Assembly: GCF_938010525.1 (NCBI RefSeq)
Contig: NZ_CALLVK010000015.1
Location: forward strand, 1-64,000
Direction of reading: 5' to 3'
DNA: 64,000 nt
Source: Abiotrophia sp938010525
GTDB lineage: Bacteria > Bacillota > Bacilli > Lactobacillales > Aerococcaceae
Shown: piece by piece, positions 32,993 through 42,033 of the stretch
How positions within the stretch are numbered: the stretch's first letter is position 1
Layout of the letters: every line of letters begins with the position of its first letter
Notes under the pieces: generated by a model
What the model was told of the DNA's origin: nothing
What the model saw: the letters and a program-made list of their open reading frames with translations, nothing else
The model's database searches: none
Made by a program: the position numbers and the translations under genes

Positions 32993-35321
32993 AGCTGTCT
33001 ATGGAGACTATCAGCCTTTGGCGGCGCCGGGGGCCATTATTCAGGGCTCCAATTATCGCTTCACCATCTTAACTTCCCGCCTGATTCGGGCCGAGTATAG
33101 TCCAACCGGGACCTTCTATGATGGCCAGACCCAGACGGTCTTGAACCGGGACTTTCCTGTGCCCCATTATGAAATCCGGGAGCGGGAGGACCTCCTGGAA
33201 ATTATCACCGACCATGTGCTCATTCAATATGACAAGCAGGCCTTCTCGAGAGAGGGCTTGGTCTTCAAGCTACGGGGTTACTTCAGTATCTACCACAGTG
33301 ATTGGCATTACGGCGACCCTATCCAAGACTTGGGTGGGACGGCTCAAACCTTGGACCACGCCAATGGGGCGATACCGCTGGAGCGGGGGCTTATGTCCCG
33401 CTTTGGCTTCAGTGTTCTGGATGACAGCCAGAGTCTGCAACTGACTCAGGATGGTTGGTACCAGGTCAAGCAAGGCGACAGCCAAGACTTCTATTACTTT
33501 GGCTATGGCCATGACTACCGGGCTTGCTTGGCCGACTTCTATCGCTTGACTGGGCCCCAGCCCCTCCTGCCTAAGTATGCCTTGGGCAACTGGTGGAGTC
33601 GCTTCTATCGCTATAGCGAGGCGACCTATCGCCAGCTGATTGAACGTTTTGAAGCCGAGGGCCTGCCCTTCACCGTGGCGGTCATCGACATGGACTGGCA
33701 TGTGGTCTCCGTTCCGCCTCAATATGGCAGCGGCTGGACCGGCTACACCTGGAATGAGGAACTCTTCCCGGACCCTGCTGGCTTTATGGCCTGGCTCCAC
33801 CAGCATGGGCTACGCATCACTCTTAATGTCCATCCGTCTGATGGAGTGCGGCCTTTTGAGTCCATGTACGAGCAAATGGCCCAAGAGCTGGGCCTGGACT
33901 GGGAGGGTGGCGAATATGTGGTCTTCGACCCGACCTCAGCTCGCTTCCTAGAAGCTTATTTCAAACACCTGCACCATCCAAAAGAAGAGCAGGGGGTAGA
34001 CTTCTGGTGGATTGACTGGCAACAAGGCCAGACCGTCAAGGGCGTGGACCCACTCTGGGTGCTCAACCACTATCACTACCACGATATTCAAGCCCGTGGC
34101 CCTCAAGGCATTACCTTCTCGCGTTATGCCGGACCGGGTAGCCACCGCTATCCAGTGGGCTTCTCGGGCGACAGCCACATGACCTGGGAATCGCTGGACT
34201 TCCAGCCTTATTTCACGGCGACGGCCAGCAATATCGGCTATGGTTGGTGGAGTCATGATATCGGCGGCCACATCTTCGGCTACCGCGACAATGAGCTGGC
34301 CTTGCGCTGGTACCAGCTGGGTGTCTTTTCTCCGATTATGCGTCTGCATAGCTCGTCTTCAGAATTCCTAGGCAAAGAACCCTGGCGCTATCCGGAGCCA
34401 TATGCTAGCAGCATGAAGGACTACTTGCGCCTGCGACACCGGCTCCTGCCTTACCTCTATAGCATGAACTACCGGGCGGCCTATCAGGCTCAGCCCCTGA
34501 TTGAGCCGCTCTACTATCAGCACCCTGAAGAGGAGGCGGCCTATGAGATTGCGAATCAATATTATTTTGGTAGCCAAATCATGGTCATGCCTCTGACCCA
34601 GCCGCGTCATCAGCGCAGTCTCTGTTCCCGCTTCGATGGCTGGTTGCCGGAAGGGACCTGGTATGATATTCAGACTGGCTTGCGCTATAGTGGGGGCCGG
34701 CGCTTATCGATTTATCGGCCGCTGGAACGCATGGGGCTCTTCGCCAAGGCGGGCGCCATCCTGCCTCTGTCTGGGGAGGATGGGACTGACAATTCGCTAG
34801 CTAATCCAAGCGTCTTGGACATCAAGGTCTTCACTGGTGCCGATGGCCATTTCGACTTGGTGGAAGAGGCTGAAGCTGTAGCTGATGGCACAGCCTTCCT
34901 CACGACTGGGCTGACCTTTGTCGATGGCAAAGCATTCAAGCTTGAGCCTCAAGGGACTGGGCTTCGGACCTATGAGCTAACCTTTATAGGGGCTTGTTTG
35001 ACGGACCTAGAGCTAGCGGGCCAGGGTCGCCTAGTTGATGTTAGCCACAATGACCAGGGCGACAGCCTGGTGCGCCTTGAAGCTGATGGGCCTGCCAGCC
35101 TCTCCTTCAAGCAAACGCCGCGTGAATCGCAGCAAGTGCGTTTAGAGGTCATTTTCTCTTATATCGAGCAAGCCCAAATGGAAAACCAGGCCAAGGACCA
35201 AATCTGGGCCCTGGTCAAGAAGGACATGCCGCTAGCCTATAAGATGCTAGAACTCCAAGGATTAGGCTTAGAGCCGGAGCTTGTGGAGCCCGTTATTGAG
35301 TTGCTAGTGACGGAGCCTTAG
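32985..35321 (+). CDS. Glycoside hydrolase family 31 (alpha-glucosidase/alpha-xylosidase type)
   Basis: 778 residues. The catalytic nucleophile is the Asp of FWWIDWQQG (~residue 345), and the acid/base Asp is in GFSGDSHMTWESLDFQPYFTATASNIGYGWWSHDIGGH. Upstream WWSRFYRYSEATYRQLIERFEAEGLPFTVAVIDMDWH is characteristic of the GH31 barrel. No signal peptide, so it acts on imported oligosaccharides in the cytoplasm. Exact linkage is unknown. The C-terminal ~75 residues form a helical extension (YIEQAQMENQAKDQIWALVKKDM...) that is repeated downstream as a pseudogene fragment. Family C hairpins begin 10 bp after the stop. Confidence 0.9.
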   Translation: MIKAVYGDYQPLAAPGAIIQGSNYRFTILTSRLIRAEYSPTGTFYDGQTQTVLNRDFPVPHYEIREREDLLEIITDHVLIQYDKQAFSREGLVFKLRGYFSIYHSDWHYGDPIQDLGGTAQTLDHANGAIPLERGLMSRFGFSVLDDSQSLQLTQDGWYQVKQGDSQDFYYFGYGHDYRACLADFYRLTGPQPLLPKYALGNWWSRFYRYSEATYRQLIERFEAEGLPFTVAVIDMDWHVVSVPPQYGSGWTGYTWNEELFPDPAGFMAWLHQHGLRITLNVHPSDGVRPFESMYEQMAQELGLDWEGGEYVVFDPTSARFLEAYFKHLHHPKEEQGVDFWWIDWQQGQTVKGVDPLWVLNHYHYHDIQARGPQGITFSRYAGPGSHRYPVGFSGDSHMTWESLDFQPYFTATASNIGYGWWSHDIGGHIFGYRDNELALRWYQLGVFSPIMRLHSSSSEFLGKEPWRYPEPYASSMKDYLRLRHRLLPYLYSMNYRAAYQAQPLIEPLYYQHPEEEAAYEIANQYYFGSQIMVMPLTQPRHQRSLCSRFDGWLPEGTWYDIQTGLRYSGGRRLSIYRPLERMGLFAKAGAILPLSGEDGTDNSLANPSVLDIKVFTGADGHFDLVEEAEAVADGTAFLTTGLTFVDGKAFKLEPQGTGLRTYELTFIGACLTDLELAGQGRLVDVSHNDQGDSLVRLEADGPASLSFKQTPRESQQVRLEVIFSYIEQAQMENQAKDQIWALVKKDMPLAYKMLELQGLGLEPELVEPVIELLVTEP

Positions 35322-35331
35322 CCCTCGCCCC

Positions 35332-35449
35332 GAGCTAGTGGTCCACTCCGTCGAGTGGACCACTAGCTCAGGCTTTTAGGCCAGAAAAGGGCGGTTTGCG
35401 CCGAAATTAGATGAGCCAGTGGTCCACTTTGTCGAGTGGACCACTAGCT
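35332..35449. repeat. Family C hairpin repeat array, two units 81 bp apart
   Basis: Hairpins start at 35332 and 35413 with arms GAGCYAGTGGTCCACT. The linker is GGCTTTTAGGCCAGAAAAGGGCGGTTT-like and extends past the second hairpin to 35490. The array separates the GH31 gene from a second copy of its own 3' end. Confidence 0.85.
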
Positions 35450-35499
35450 AAAGGCTTTAGTCCGGAAAAAGGGTGGTTTAGGCTGAAATTGAACGGGTC

Positions 35500-35725
35500 G
35501 GTGACCCTCTCCTTCAAGCATACGTCGCGAGACTTGCAGCAAGTCCGTTTAGAGGTCATTTTCGCCTATATTGAGCAAGCCCAAATGGAGAACCAGGCCA
35601 AGGACCAAATCTGGGCCCTGGTTAAAAAGGACATGCCGCTCGCCTATAAGATGCTAGAACTCCAAGGCCTAGGCTTAGAGCCGGAGGTAATTGAGCCCGT
35701 TATTGAGTTGCTGGTGACGGAGTGA
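35500..35725 (+). pseudogene. Tandem duplicate of the GH31 gene 3' end
   Basis: From about 35504 the sequence repeats the last ~220 bp of the GH31 gene (35099-35319) with roughly one change in ten bases. It encodes SFKHTSRDLQQVRLEVIFAYIEQAQMENQAKDQIWALVKKDM... and ends at an equivalent stop. The open frame can be extended back into the hairpin array to 35411, but there is no ribosome site, so I treat it as a non-coding remnant. Many differences are silent or conservative. Confidence 0.8.
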
Positions 35726-35747
35726 GTTAATAGTGATTAATTAGCTT

Positions 35748-35789
35748 ATAGTGTGGATGAAGATCTTACTTCACCCACACTATTTTTTT
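35748..35789 (+). terminator. Intrinsic terminator of the GH31 operon
   Basis: A 15-bp stem with one mismatch (35748-35762 with 35769-35783) followed by seven Ts. It now lies ~430 bp past the GH31 stop because of the hairpin array and the duplicated segment. Confidence 0.9.
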
Positions 35790-35797
35790 CTGCAGAA

Positions 35798-35870
35798 CTA
35801 AAACGTTTTAGGAAAACGCTTGCTTTTTGCTTCTGATGATGCTATGATAGGTTTAACGAAAACGTTTTAG
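35798..35870 (+). promoter_or_regulatory. Promoter with two LacI-type operators for the GH65 operon
   Basis: TTGCTT (35820-35825), 17-bp spacer, TATGAT (35843-35848). A perfect palindrome CTAAAACGTTTTAG (35798-35811) lies upstream, and a near copy CGAAAACGTTTTAG (35857-35870) lies just after the start site. GGAAAACGCTTGC between them may be a cre. The 59-bp operator spacing would allow looping by the LacI-family protein encoded at 42034. Confidence 0.75.
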
Positions 35871-35882
35871 TGGGGTGGGTTT

Positions 35883-36278
35883 ATGGTTAAAGTCATTAGA
35901 ATCCTCACGGGCTTAATTGATTTAATCATTGCCTATCTCGCTCTATATCTTGTGATGACTCTGCTTGGAGTTCAGGAGACTAGTCGTGACTTGTTGGCGC
36001 AAGTCCTCTATATACTTTACGGTGTAATCTTCTCATCCTCTTTTTCTGGGAAGACGATTGGTCGATTTTTTGCTCATTTACACTTGGACTATTATCGTTC
36101 GGATCAATCCTTCCTGTGTTTAATCTCAAGGGAAGTGAGTAAAATGTTATACTTTTTGCCTGCTTGGATTGGTTGGTTCTTTATTGCAGTGACGCTAGTC
36201 CTCTTTGCCAAGCAAGGACGCTATTTGCACGATATCATTGGACAGACCTATGTTAAGGTGGATGAAGCATATGAATGA
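35883..36278 (+). CDS. RDD-family membrane protein
   Basis: 131 residues. RILTGLIDLIIAYLALYLVMTLL, SSSFSGKTIGRFFAHL and the closing FAKQGRYLHDIIGQTYV are the RDD pattern (here the N-terminal signature is TGLID), with about three membrane segments. The function of RDD proteins is poorly known; some affect ion transport. The start ATG 35883 follows GGGGTGGGT, only 12 bp after the second operator, so it is the first gene of the sugar operon, which is unusual. Confidence 0.7.
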   Translation: MVKVIRILTGLIDLIIAYLALYLVMTLLGVQETSRDLLAQVLYILYGVIFSSSFSGKTIGRFFAHLHLDYYRSDQSFLCLISREVSKMLYFLPAWIGWFFIAVTLVLFAKQGRYLHDIIGQTYVKVDEAYE

Positions 36279-36525
36279 GCCAATCGAAACATCTCCATTA
36301 GCGCATATACCAACACTCCCTTTGCTCTTATTGGTCATTATTTCATATCTAGGTATGACCTATCTCGCGAAAATTTCTGATGGCTACTTTAAATGGCGGT
36401 CTTTTCTGCTTATGCAAGTAGGACTTAGTCTGGTAGCTTTATTTCTCAAACTAAACTTGGTGTTAGTTCTAGGCTTAGTTTTTTTTGACGCTGTCCTCTA
36501 TATTTTTAAGTTGTCTAAGTATTGA
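36271..36525 (+). CDS. Small hypothetical membrane protein
   Basis: 84 residues from ATG 36271, overlapping the RDD gene by 8 bp with AAGGTGG as ribosome site. Two or three hydrophobic segments (PTLPLLLLVIISYLGMTYL, FLLMQVGLSLVALFL and LVLVLGLVFFDAVLYIF) form almost the whole protein. I do not recognise the family. Overlap with the RDD gene suggests that the two proteins work together in the membrane. The GH65 gene follows 14 bp later. Confidence 0.6.
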   Translation: MNEPIETSPLAHIPTLPLLLLVIISYLGMTYLAKISDGYFKWRSFLLMQVGLSLVALFLKLNLVLVLGLVFFDAVLYIFKLSKY

Positions 36526-36539
36526 TGAAGGAGGTCGCT

Positions 36540-38873
36540 ATGGAAAATATTGAATACTTGACTGGGAAAGTAAAAGGAATAAGAGAGTCCAGATTCCAAT
36601 CAAAATGGATTCGAAAATTTGAGACCATTTTCGCGCAAGGTAATGGCTATATGGGGATACGCGCGTCAACTGAGGAACGATATATCAATGAAAAGCGAGG
36701 TGCTTTCATTGCAGGAAATTTCAATCAGTTTGATGAGAATGAAGTGACTGAATTAGCCAACTGTCCTGATATGACTGCAGTGGAGATTAAGGTTAATGGC
36801 AACAGAATTAACCTAGATTCGGGCCAAGTTGAAGATTATAGGCGACAAATAGACTTAATGACGGGTGAGGTTACACGCCACTTTAAGTGGGGACTAGATG
36901 AAGTTAGACTAGAATGGTCCTCCAAGCGCTTCGTTTCACTAAAAGATCTTCATGCTTTTTGTCATCACATTGAGTTAAGGAATTGTTCCAACAAGTCAGT
37001 GACAGTCGAGATAGTATCCGGGATTGATGGGCAAATCACTAATAGTGGGGCCCAGCACTTTACAGAAGGTGAGAAGCGACTACGCGACAATGTTTTTCTG
37101 CAGATGCTAGCCACAACAAGCCAATCCAAGAAAAGCCTAGTGACGACCTTATCCCATCGATTAAAAATTGAGGGAGAAGAGGCAAGTGTTGACCAGAGGT
37201 TCGATATACAGCGTCGACGTCTTCTAATGAACTATAAGCTAACCTTAGAACCTAATAGTCGTCTGGAACTTGAGAGATACGGGACCTATCATACGGATTT
37301 TGATTTAGATCGAGATTCCAATCTCTCGCTAGAAGATTGGGCTTGGGAAGATAATCGATGTATCTATCAAATTGGCTATGATCAATTGTTAGACCAATCT
37401 CGAGCAAAATGGCATCGCGATGTTTGGCAATCGACACCTATTCACATTCAATCAAGCAGGGCTATGGACGACCTAGCTCTTTACTTCGCTAAATATCATC
37501 TTCAAATTATGACGCCAGCACATGATGAAAGGATGAATATTGGGGCTAAAGGTTTAAGTGGAGAGGGATACAAGGGACATACTTTCTGGGATACTGAATT
37601 ATTCATGTTGCCTTACTTCACTTATTCGCAACCTACTACAGCAAGAAGTCTCTTAAAATATCGTTACCTTGGATTAGAAGGTGCGCATGTCAAGGCACGA
37701 GATAATGGCTACCAGGGTGCCCAATATCCTTGGGAGGCTGCCTGGCCAAGTGATGGCGAGACAACCCCAGTCTGGGGAGCGGCAGATATTATTAAGGGCA
37801 CCGCAACCAAAATCTGGTCGGGATTCATCGAGCAACACATTACTGGTGATGTGGCCTTTGCTGTTCAACAGTATGTTGATATTACGGATGATCAAGACTT
37901 CATGAAACAATATGGTTATGAAATTATCTTGGATACGGCTAAGTTTTGGGCCTCACGCTTAAACTATAACGATCAAGCTAATCGCTATGAAATCTGGGAT
38001 GTCATCGGCCCCGATGAATACAAAGAGCATGTTAACAACAATGCCTTTACTAATTATATTGCGCATTGGAATATGCAGCGTGCCTTAAGTCTGATTGCCG
38101 AACTCAGAGCGGAGCAAGAGCAAGTTTATCAAGAGCTAGATCGAGCTTTAGATTTAGAGCATTTAGAGACAGAGCTCAGTGATAAATTAAAACTCTTTTA
38201 CCTACCTCAGCTTAACCAAGCAGGGATTTTACCTCAAGATGATAGCTATCTTGATAAGCAGGTAATTGACCTAAGTCCCTATAAGAATCAACTAGAAGTA
38301 GGCAGTCTCTTTAAGGTATATAATTTAGAGCAAGTTAATCAGATGCAGGTTTCTAAGCAAGCGGATGTCCTCTTATTAATCTTCTTGTTTGAACACTTGT
38401 TTGATAGGGAGGCTAAGCTAGCCAATTGGCACTATTATGAACCCAAAACAACACATGATTCCTCACTATCGCTGTCCACTCATAGCATCTTAGCATCGGA
38501 CTTGGGGGACCAGGCACTCGCCTATAGGCTTTTTAATGAGGCGATTAGCATCGATATGGGTAGCTTAATGACGTCATCAGATGATGGCATTCATGCTGCA
38601 TCCCTTGGAGGAATATGGCAAATGGTAGTGTTTGGTTTTGGTGGTCTACGTTGCATTGATGGGAAGTTGCGCATTCAACCGCATTTGCCAGCAGAGTGGC
38701 ACCATTTGCACTACACTATTTTCTGGAAAGGAGTGAAGCTAGAAGTTAATGTGCAACCCAAGTCCTTTAGTGTGACTAATTATTCGGAATCAAAGTCAGT
38801 CAATTTCTTACATCATAATCGTGAGATTGAAATCGCACCGCAAACTACAATCGAGTTACAGGAGGAAAACTAG
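36540..38873 (+). CDS. Glycoside hydrolase family 65 disaccharide phosphorylase
   Basis: 777 residues from ATG 36540 (AAGGAGG). The N-terminal beta-sandwich is followed by the (alpha/alpha)6 barrel. The general acid Glu lies in WDVIGPDEYKEHVNNNAFTN, and the phosphate-binding tail region has THDSSLSLSTHSILASDLGD. GEGYKGHTFWDTELFMLPYF is family-typical, while the PVWGAADIIKGTATKIWSGFIEQHITGDVAFAVQQY segment differs from maltose phosphorylases as I remember them, so kojibiose, nigerose or a related substrate is possible. The product beta-glucose 1-phosphate feeds the beta-phosphoglucomutase at 43056. Cytoplasmic. Confidence 0.85.
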   Translation: MENIEYLTGKVKGIRESRFQSKWIRKFETIFAQGNGYMGIRASTEERYINEKRGAFIAGNFNQFDENEVTELANCPDMTAVEIKVNGNRINLDSGQVEDYRRQIDLMTGEVTRHFKWGLDEVRLEWSSKRFVSLKDLHAFCHHIELRNCSNKSVTVEIVSGIDGQITNSGAQHFTEGEKRLRDNVFLQMLATTSQSKKSLVTTLSHRLKIEGEEASVDQRFDIQRRRLLMNYKLTLEPNSRLELERYGTYHTDFDLDRDSNLSLEDWAWEDNRCIYQIGYDQLLDQSRAKWHRDVWQSTPIHIQSSRAMDDLALYFAKYHLQIMTPAHDERMNIGAKGLSGEGYKGHTFWDTELFMLPYFTYSQPTTARSLLKYRYLGLEGAHVKARDNGYQGAQYPWEAAWPSDGETTPVWGAADIIKGTATKIWSGFIEQHITGDVAFAVQQYVDITDDQDFMKQYGYEIILDTAKFWASRLNYNDQANRYEIWDVIGPDEYKEHVNNNAFTNYIAHWNMQRALSLIAELRAEQEQVYQELDRALDLEHLETELSDKLKLFYLPQLNQAGILPQDDSYLDKQVIDLSPYKNQLEVGSLFKVYNLEQVNQMQVSKQADVLLLIFLFEHLFDREAKLANWHYYEPKTTHDSSLSLSTHSILASDLGDQALAYRLFNEAISIDMGSLMTSSDDGIHAASLGGIWQMVVFGFGGLRCIDGKLRIQPHLPAEWHHLHYTIFWKGVKLEVNVQPKSFSVTNYSESKSVNFLHHNREIEIAPQTTIELQEEN

Positions 38874-38874
38874 T

Positions 38875-40152
38875 ATGAAACCCGTATTCAAAAAAGTAGC
38901 AGCAACCCTTATGGCGACACTTGGCTTATTATCAGCGACAGTACCTTTTCAAAAAGTAGTTGGAGCACAGGAAAATTTAGGAGATTTTTCAGGACAGACC
39001 TTAAAAGTCGGGCTCTGGGGAGGTAGTGATCAGGAAGAAAAGACCCTAGATGCATTGATTAAGAAGTTCGAAGAGAAGACACATGCCACTGTAGAGAAAA
39101 AAGTCTACACAGACTATAATACGCAAATTCAAGCAGATATGGTTGGGCGGACTGCACCAGATGTTTATTATGTAGATATGTCTATGTTGCCATTCTTCGT
39201 TGAACAAGGTGGTTTGGCTGAGCTAGATGCAAGTAAGTTTCAAACTGATAAATTCTATTCCTCAATCATTGATGCTTTCTCAAGGGATGGAAAACTCTAT
39301 GCTGTTCCAAAGGACTTTTCAACCTTAGCTATGTACCTAAACACTGGTATGTTTGAGAAAGCTGGTGTATCAGTAGATGAGGTTCCTGATAGTTTTGAAG
39401 AACTCTTAAAATGGTTGCCAGAATTTCAAGCTAAACTAGATAAAGCCTATGGGCCTGGTAAGGTCAAAGCAATTAGCTATAACCAAGACTTAGCTCGTAA
39501 CCTTCACATTGCTGAACGTGGTGGTGCAAATCCAGTCACAGAGGACAACCGTTCCAATTTGCAAGACACTGCAGTTGTTGAGAACCTTAATTTCTACAAA
39601 CAGTTAGTCGATACAGGGGCCGCTGCTACACCAAAAGAAGTTGGGACTGGTTGGAATGGTGAGGCCTTCGGTACAGAAAAAGTGGCCATCATGGATGAAG
39701 GGAACTGGGTCTACCAGTTGTTGAAACAACAATATTCTGATGTCAAGTTCAAAGTAAAAGAGATGCCAACTTACAAAGGGCAAAAAGGCTCCATGATGTT
39801 CTCAGTAGGTTGGGGTAAATACTCTGGAACTAAGAACAGTGAACTAGCAGATGCTTGGATTCGCTATATCACTGGCGCCGAAGCTATGAAGGAATGGGTT
39901 GAGGGTACTGGGACCCTACCATCAAGACAAGACGTTGCTGAAGATGCCAAAATCACGGGTAACCAAGATTTAAATATGCACATTAAGGCCTGGGAATATG
40001 CTACCCCATGGCAAAAAGGACCTTCACTCTCTACCATTGCCAATGCCTATATGAACTTCTTACCTAAAGCCTTAGATGGTTCAGAAACACTGGAAGATGC
40101 GATGAAACACGCAGACGAACAGGCCAATACCGATATTGACGCAGGTAACTAA
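38875..40152 (+). CDS. Sugar ABC transporter substrate-binding protein
   Basis: 425 residues from ATG 38875 (CAGGAGG). Signal peptide KPVFKKVAATLMATLGLLSATVPFQKVVGAQEN has no lipobox Cys. The mature part (LKVGLWGGSDQEEKTLDALIKKFEEKTHATVEKKVYTDYNTQIQADMVGRTAPDVYYVDMSMLPFFVEQGGLAELD) is a family 1 solute-binding protein of the maltose/trehalose type. It begins 1 bp after the GH65 stop. The import substrate should be the di- or oligosaccharide cleaved by GH65 and GH13. Confidence 0.85.
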   Translation: MKPVFKKVAATLMATLGLLSATVPFQKVVGAQENLGDFSGQTLKVGLWGGSDQEEKTLDALIKKFEEKTHATVEKKVYTDYNTQIQADMVGRTAPDVYYVDMSMLPFFVEQGGLAELDASKFQTDKFYSSIIDAFSRDGKLYAVPKDFSTLAMYLNTGMFEKAGVSVDEVPDSFEELLKWLPEFQAKLDKAYGPGKVKAISYNQDLARNLHIAERGGANPVTEDNRSNLQDTAVVENLNFYKQLVDTGAAATPKEVGTGWNGEAFGTEKVAIMDEGNWVYQLLKQQYSDVKFKVKEMPTYKGQKGSMMFSVGWGKYSGTKNSELADAWIRYITGAEAMKEWVEGTGTLPSRQDVAEDAKITGNQDLNMHIKAWEYATPWQKGPSLSTIANAYMNFLPKALDGSETLEDAMKHADEQANTDIDAGN

Positions 40153-40160
40153 GAAGAATG

Positions 40161-40183
40161 GGGCTGAGGGTCAACCTTAGCCC
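40161..40183 (+). other. Intercistronic hairpin after the second binding-protein gene
   Basis: GGGCTGAGG (40161-40169) pairs with CCTTAGCCC (40175-40183), followed by TATTT. It is likely an attenuator or mRNA stabiliser that sets the binding protein to permease ratio, as in the GH31 operon. Confidence 0.65.
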
Positions 40184-40224
40184 TATTTATGGTTAATATC
40201 GATGTCGAAAGGAATGATGAGAGA

Positions 40225-41133
40225 ATGGCCGGGAAGATCAAGCAGAAAATGACCAAGCGACAGCGGGAAGAAATGCTACAGGCCTATACATTTCTATCTC
40301 CAACCTTTGTTATTGTGGGGATATTCTTCTTAATCTCCATTGTATTCGCTATATATTTATCTTTTAATAGTGTCAATCTATTCAACAACCAATTTACCTT
40401 CAAGGGCCTGGCCAACTATCAGCGTATGTTAAGTGACAAGCGGGCAATGATTGCCTTAAAGAATACAGCTATTTTTGCCTTCGTGGTGGCACCTGTTCAG
40501 ACGGTAGTGGCTTTGGTAGTGGCTTATGTATTAAACAACAAAGATTTGAAGGGGAGGAAGTTTTTTAAGTTAGTCTACTTTCTACCTACTCTAACATCTA
40601 GTTCTGCCCTGACGATGATTTTTATGTTTATCTTTAATGTTTATGGGCCTATCAATGAATTTATGTTAAGCACCGGCATGATTACGGAGCGTATAAATTT
40701 TTTACAAGAGCCTCAATATGCACTGAAAGTCATTATGGTTATGAATATTTGGTCGACTGTGCCTTACTTCATGACAATTTATCTAGCTTCCTTGGTTGAT
40801 TTACCTAAGGCCCTTTATGAAGCTGCGGACATAGATGGGGCATCGTCATTTCAGAAATTTCGCTTTATTACGGTACCTTATTTACGCCCAGTCACTACAT
40901 TTGTCCTTTTGTCTGGGTTAATTGGTACCTTCCAAATGTTTGACCAAGCCTACATTTTCTCTAATGGCTCTGGGGGACCAGCCAATTCGACCCTTACGCT
41001 AGCCTTGATGATTTATCAATATGCATTTGGGCAGATGAATACAATGGGCTATGCCGCCGCCTTAGCAATAGTATTGGCTATTGTAATCTTTTGTGTGTCA
41101 CTATTGGCTGAGCAAGTAAACAGGGAAAGATAG
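40225..41133 (+). CDS. Sugar ABC transporter permease (MalF type)
   Basis: 302 residues from ATG 40225 (GAAAGGA upstream). An in-frame ATG at 40189 would add 12 residues but has no ribosome site. Six membrane helices and the EAA loop ALYEAADIDGASSFQKFRFITVPYLRP. It forms the pore with the next gene; the ATPase must come from elsewhere in the genome. Confidence 0.88.
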   Translation: MAGKIKQKMTKRQREEMLQAYTFLSPTFVIVGIFFLISIVFAIYLSFNSVNLFNNQFTFKGLANYQRMLSDKRAMIALKNTAIFAFVVAPVQTVVALVVAYVLNNKDLKGRKFFKLVYFLPTLTSSSALTMIFMFIFNVYGPINEFMLSTGMITERINFLQEPQYALKVIMVMNIWSTVPYFMTIYLASLVDLPKALYEAADIDGASSFQKFRFITVPYLRPVTTFVLLSGLIGTFQMFDQAYIFSNGSGGPANSTLTLALMIYQYAFGQMNTMGYAAALAIVLAIVIFCVSLLAEQVNRER

Positions 41134-41973
41134 GTGTCATGGCAAATGAAGCAGAAGAACTTTTTCAAATATTTACTTTACGGCATTTTGATAGTGTATG
41201 CGGTATTAACTTTGTATCCATTTATATGGGCCTTTACCGCTTCATTTAAGCCCTTGAAGGAAATTGTCAGTGGAGACTTGTCCTTTATTCCTAAGGAATT
41301 TACGACGGATGCCTACGCCTATATTTTTGGTAGGTCTTCCTTATTTAGCCAGTGGTTTATCAACTCGGTCATCATCTCGGTAATAGGGACAACCGTCAAT
41401 ATTTTCCTTAACACTATGGCGGGTTATGCATTAGCACGACTCAGTTTCCCAGGTAGACAGCGAATTTTTTATGGGCTCTTGGCCATGATGATGGTACCAA
41501 GTCAGGTTTTATTAATTCCCAACTATTTGATTTTGGTCAATCTAGGTTTACTAGATTCATTTGGGGCGCTGATTATACCTGCGGCCATCAATATTGGCAA
41601 TATTTTTATGATGCGACAATTCTTTGTCTCCTTCCCTAAAGATATCGAAGAGGCAGCCTCAATTGATGGCCTAGGACGCTTCCAGACCTTCTTTAAAATT
41701 GTCATGCCGCTAGCCATGCCCTCTATCGCAACGCAAGCAGTCTTTACCTTTATGGGTTTCTGGAATGAGTTTATGAAACCTATGCTCTACATTTCAACGC
41801 CAAGTCGATACACGTTGACTTTGGGCTTACAAACCTTCCAAGCCAAGGATGGTGGCGTGCGATGGGATCATACGATGGCCGCTAGCATTATCACCATTAT
41901 CCCGATTATTGCCATCTACTTAATCTTCAATAAATATTTCTTGAAAGGTATCCGAATGGATGGCGAAAAATAG
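41134..41973 (+). CDS. Sugar ABC transporter permease (MalG type)
   Basis: 279 residues from GTG 41134, directly after the previous stop; ATG 41146 (MKQKNFFKY), with AGGTG before it, is an equally good start. Opening LYGILIVYAVLTLYPFIWAFTASFKPLKEIV, six helices and EAA loop DIEEAASIDGLGRFQTFFKIVMPLA mark the second permease subunit. Confidence 0.88.
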   Translation: MSWQMKQKNFFKYLLYGILIVYAVLTLYPFIWAFTASFKPLKEIVSGDLSFIPKEFTTDAYAYIFGRSSLFSQWFINSVIISVIGTTVNIFLNTMAGYALARLSFPGRQRIFYGLLAMMMVPSQVLLIPNYLILVNLGLLDSFGALIIPAAINIGNIFMMRQFFVSFPKDIEEAASIDGLGRFQTFFKIVMPLAMPSIATQAVFTFMGFWNEFMKPMLYISTPSRYTLTLGLQTFQAKDGGVRWDHTMAASIITIIPIIAIYLIFNKYFLKGIRMDGEK

Positions 41974-42033
41974 TGTTATAGCGATATTTATGCTATGCTA
42001 GCACCAGTATTGTGTGAAAGTGGGTAAAGTTTT

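Noticed and set aside
35411..35725. A 104-residue gene downstream of GH31
   Set aside because: The frame starts inside a hairpin without a ribosome site, and the rest is a copy of the GH31 3' end, so it is listed as a duplication remnant.
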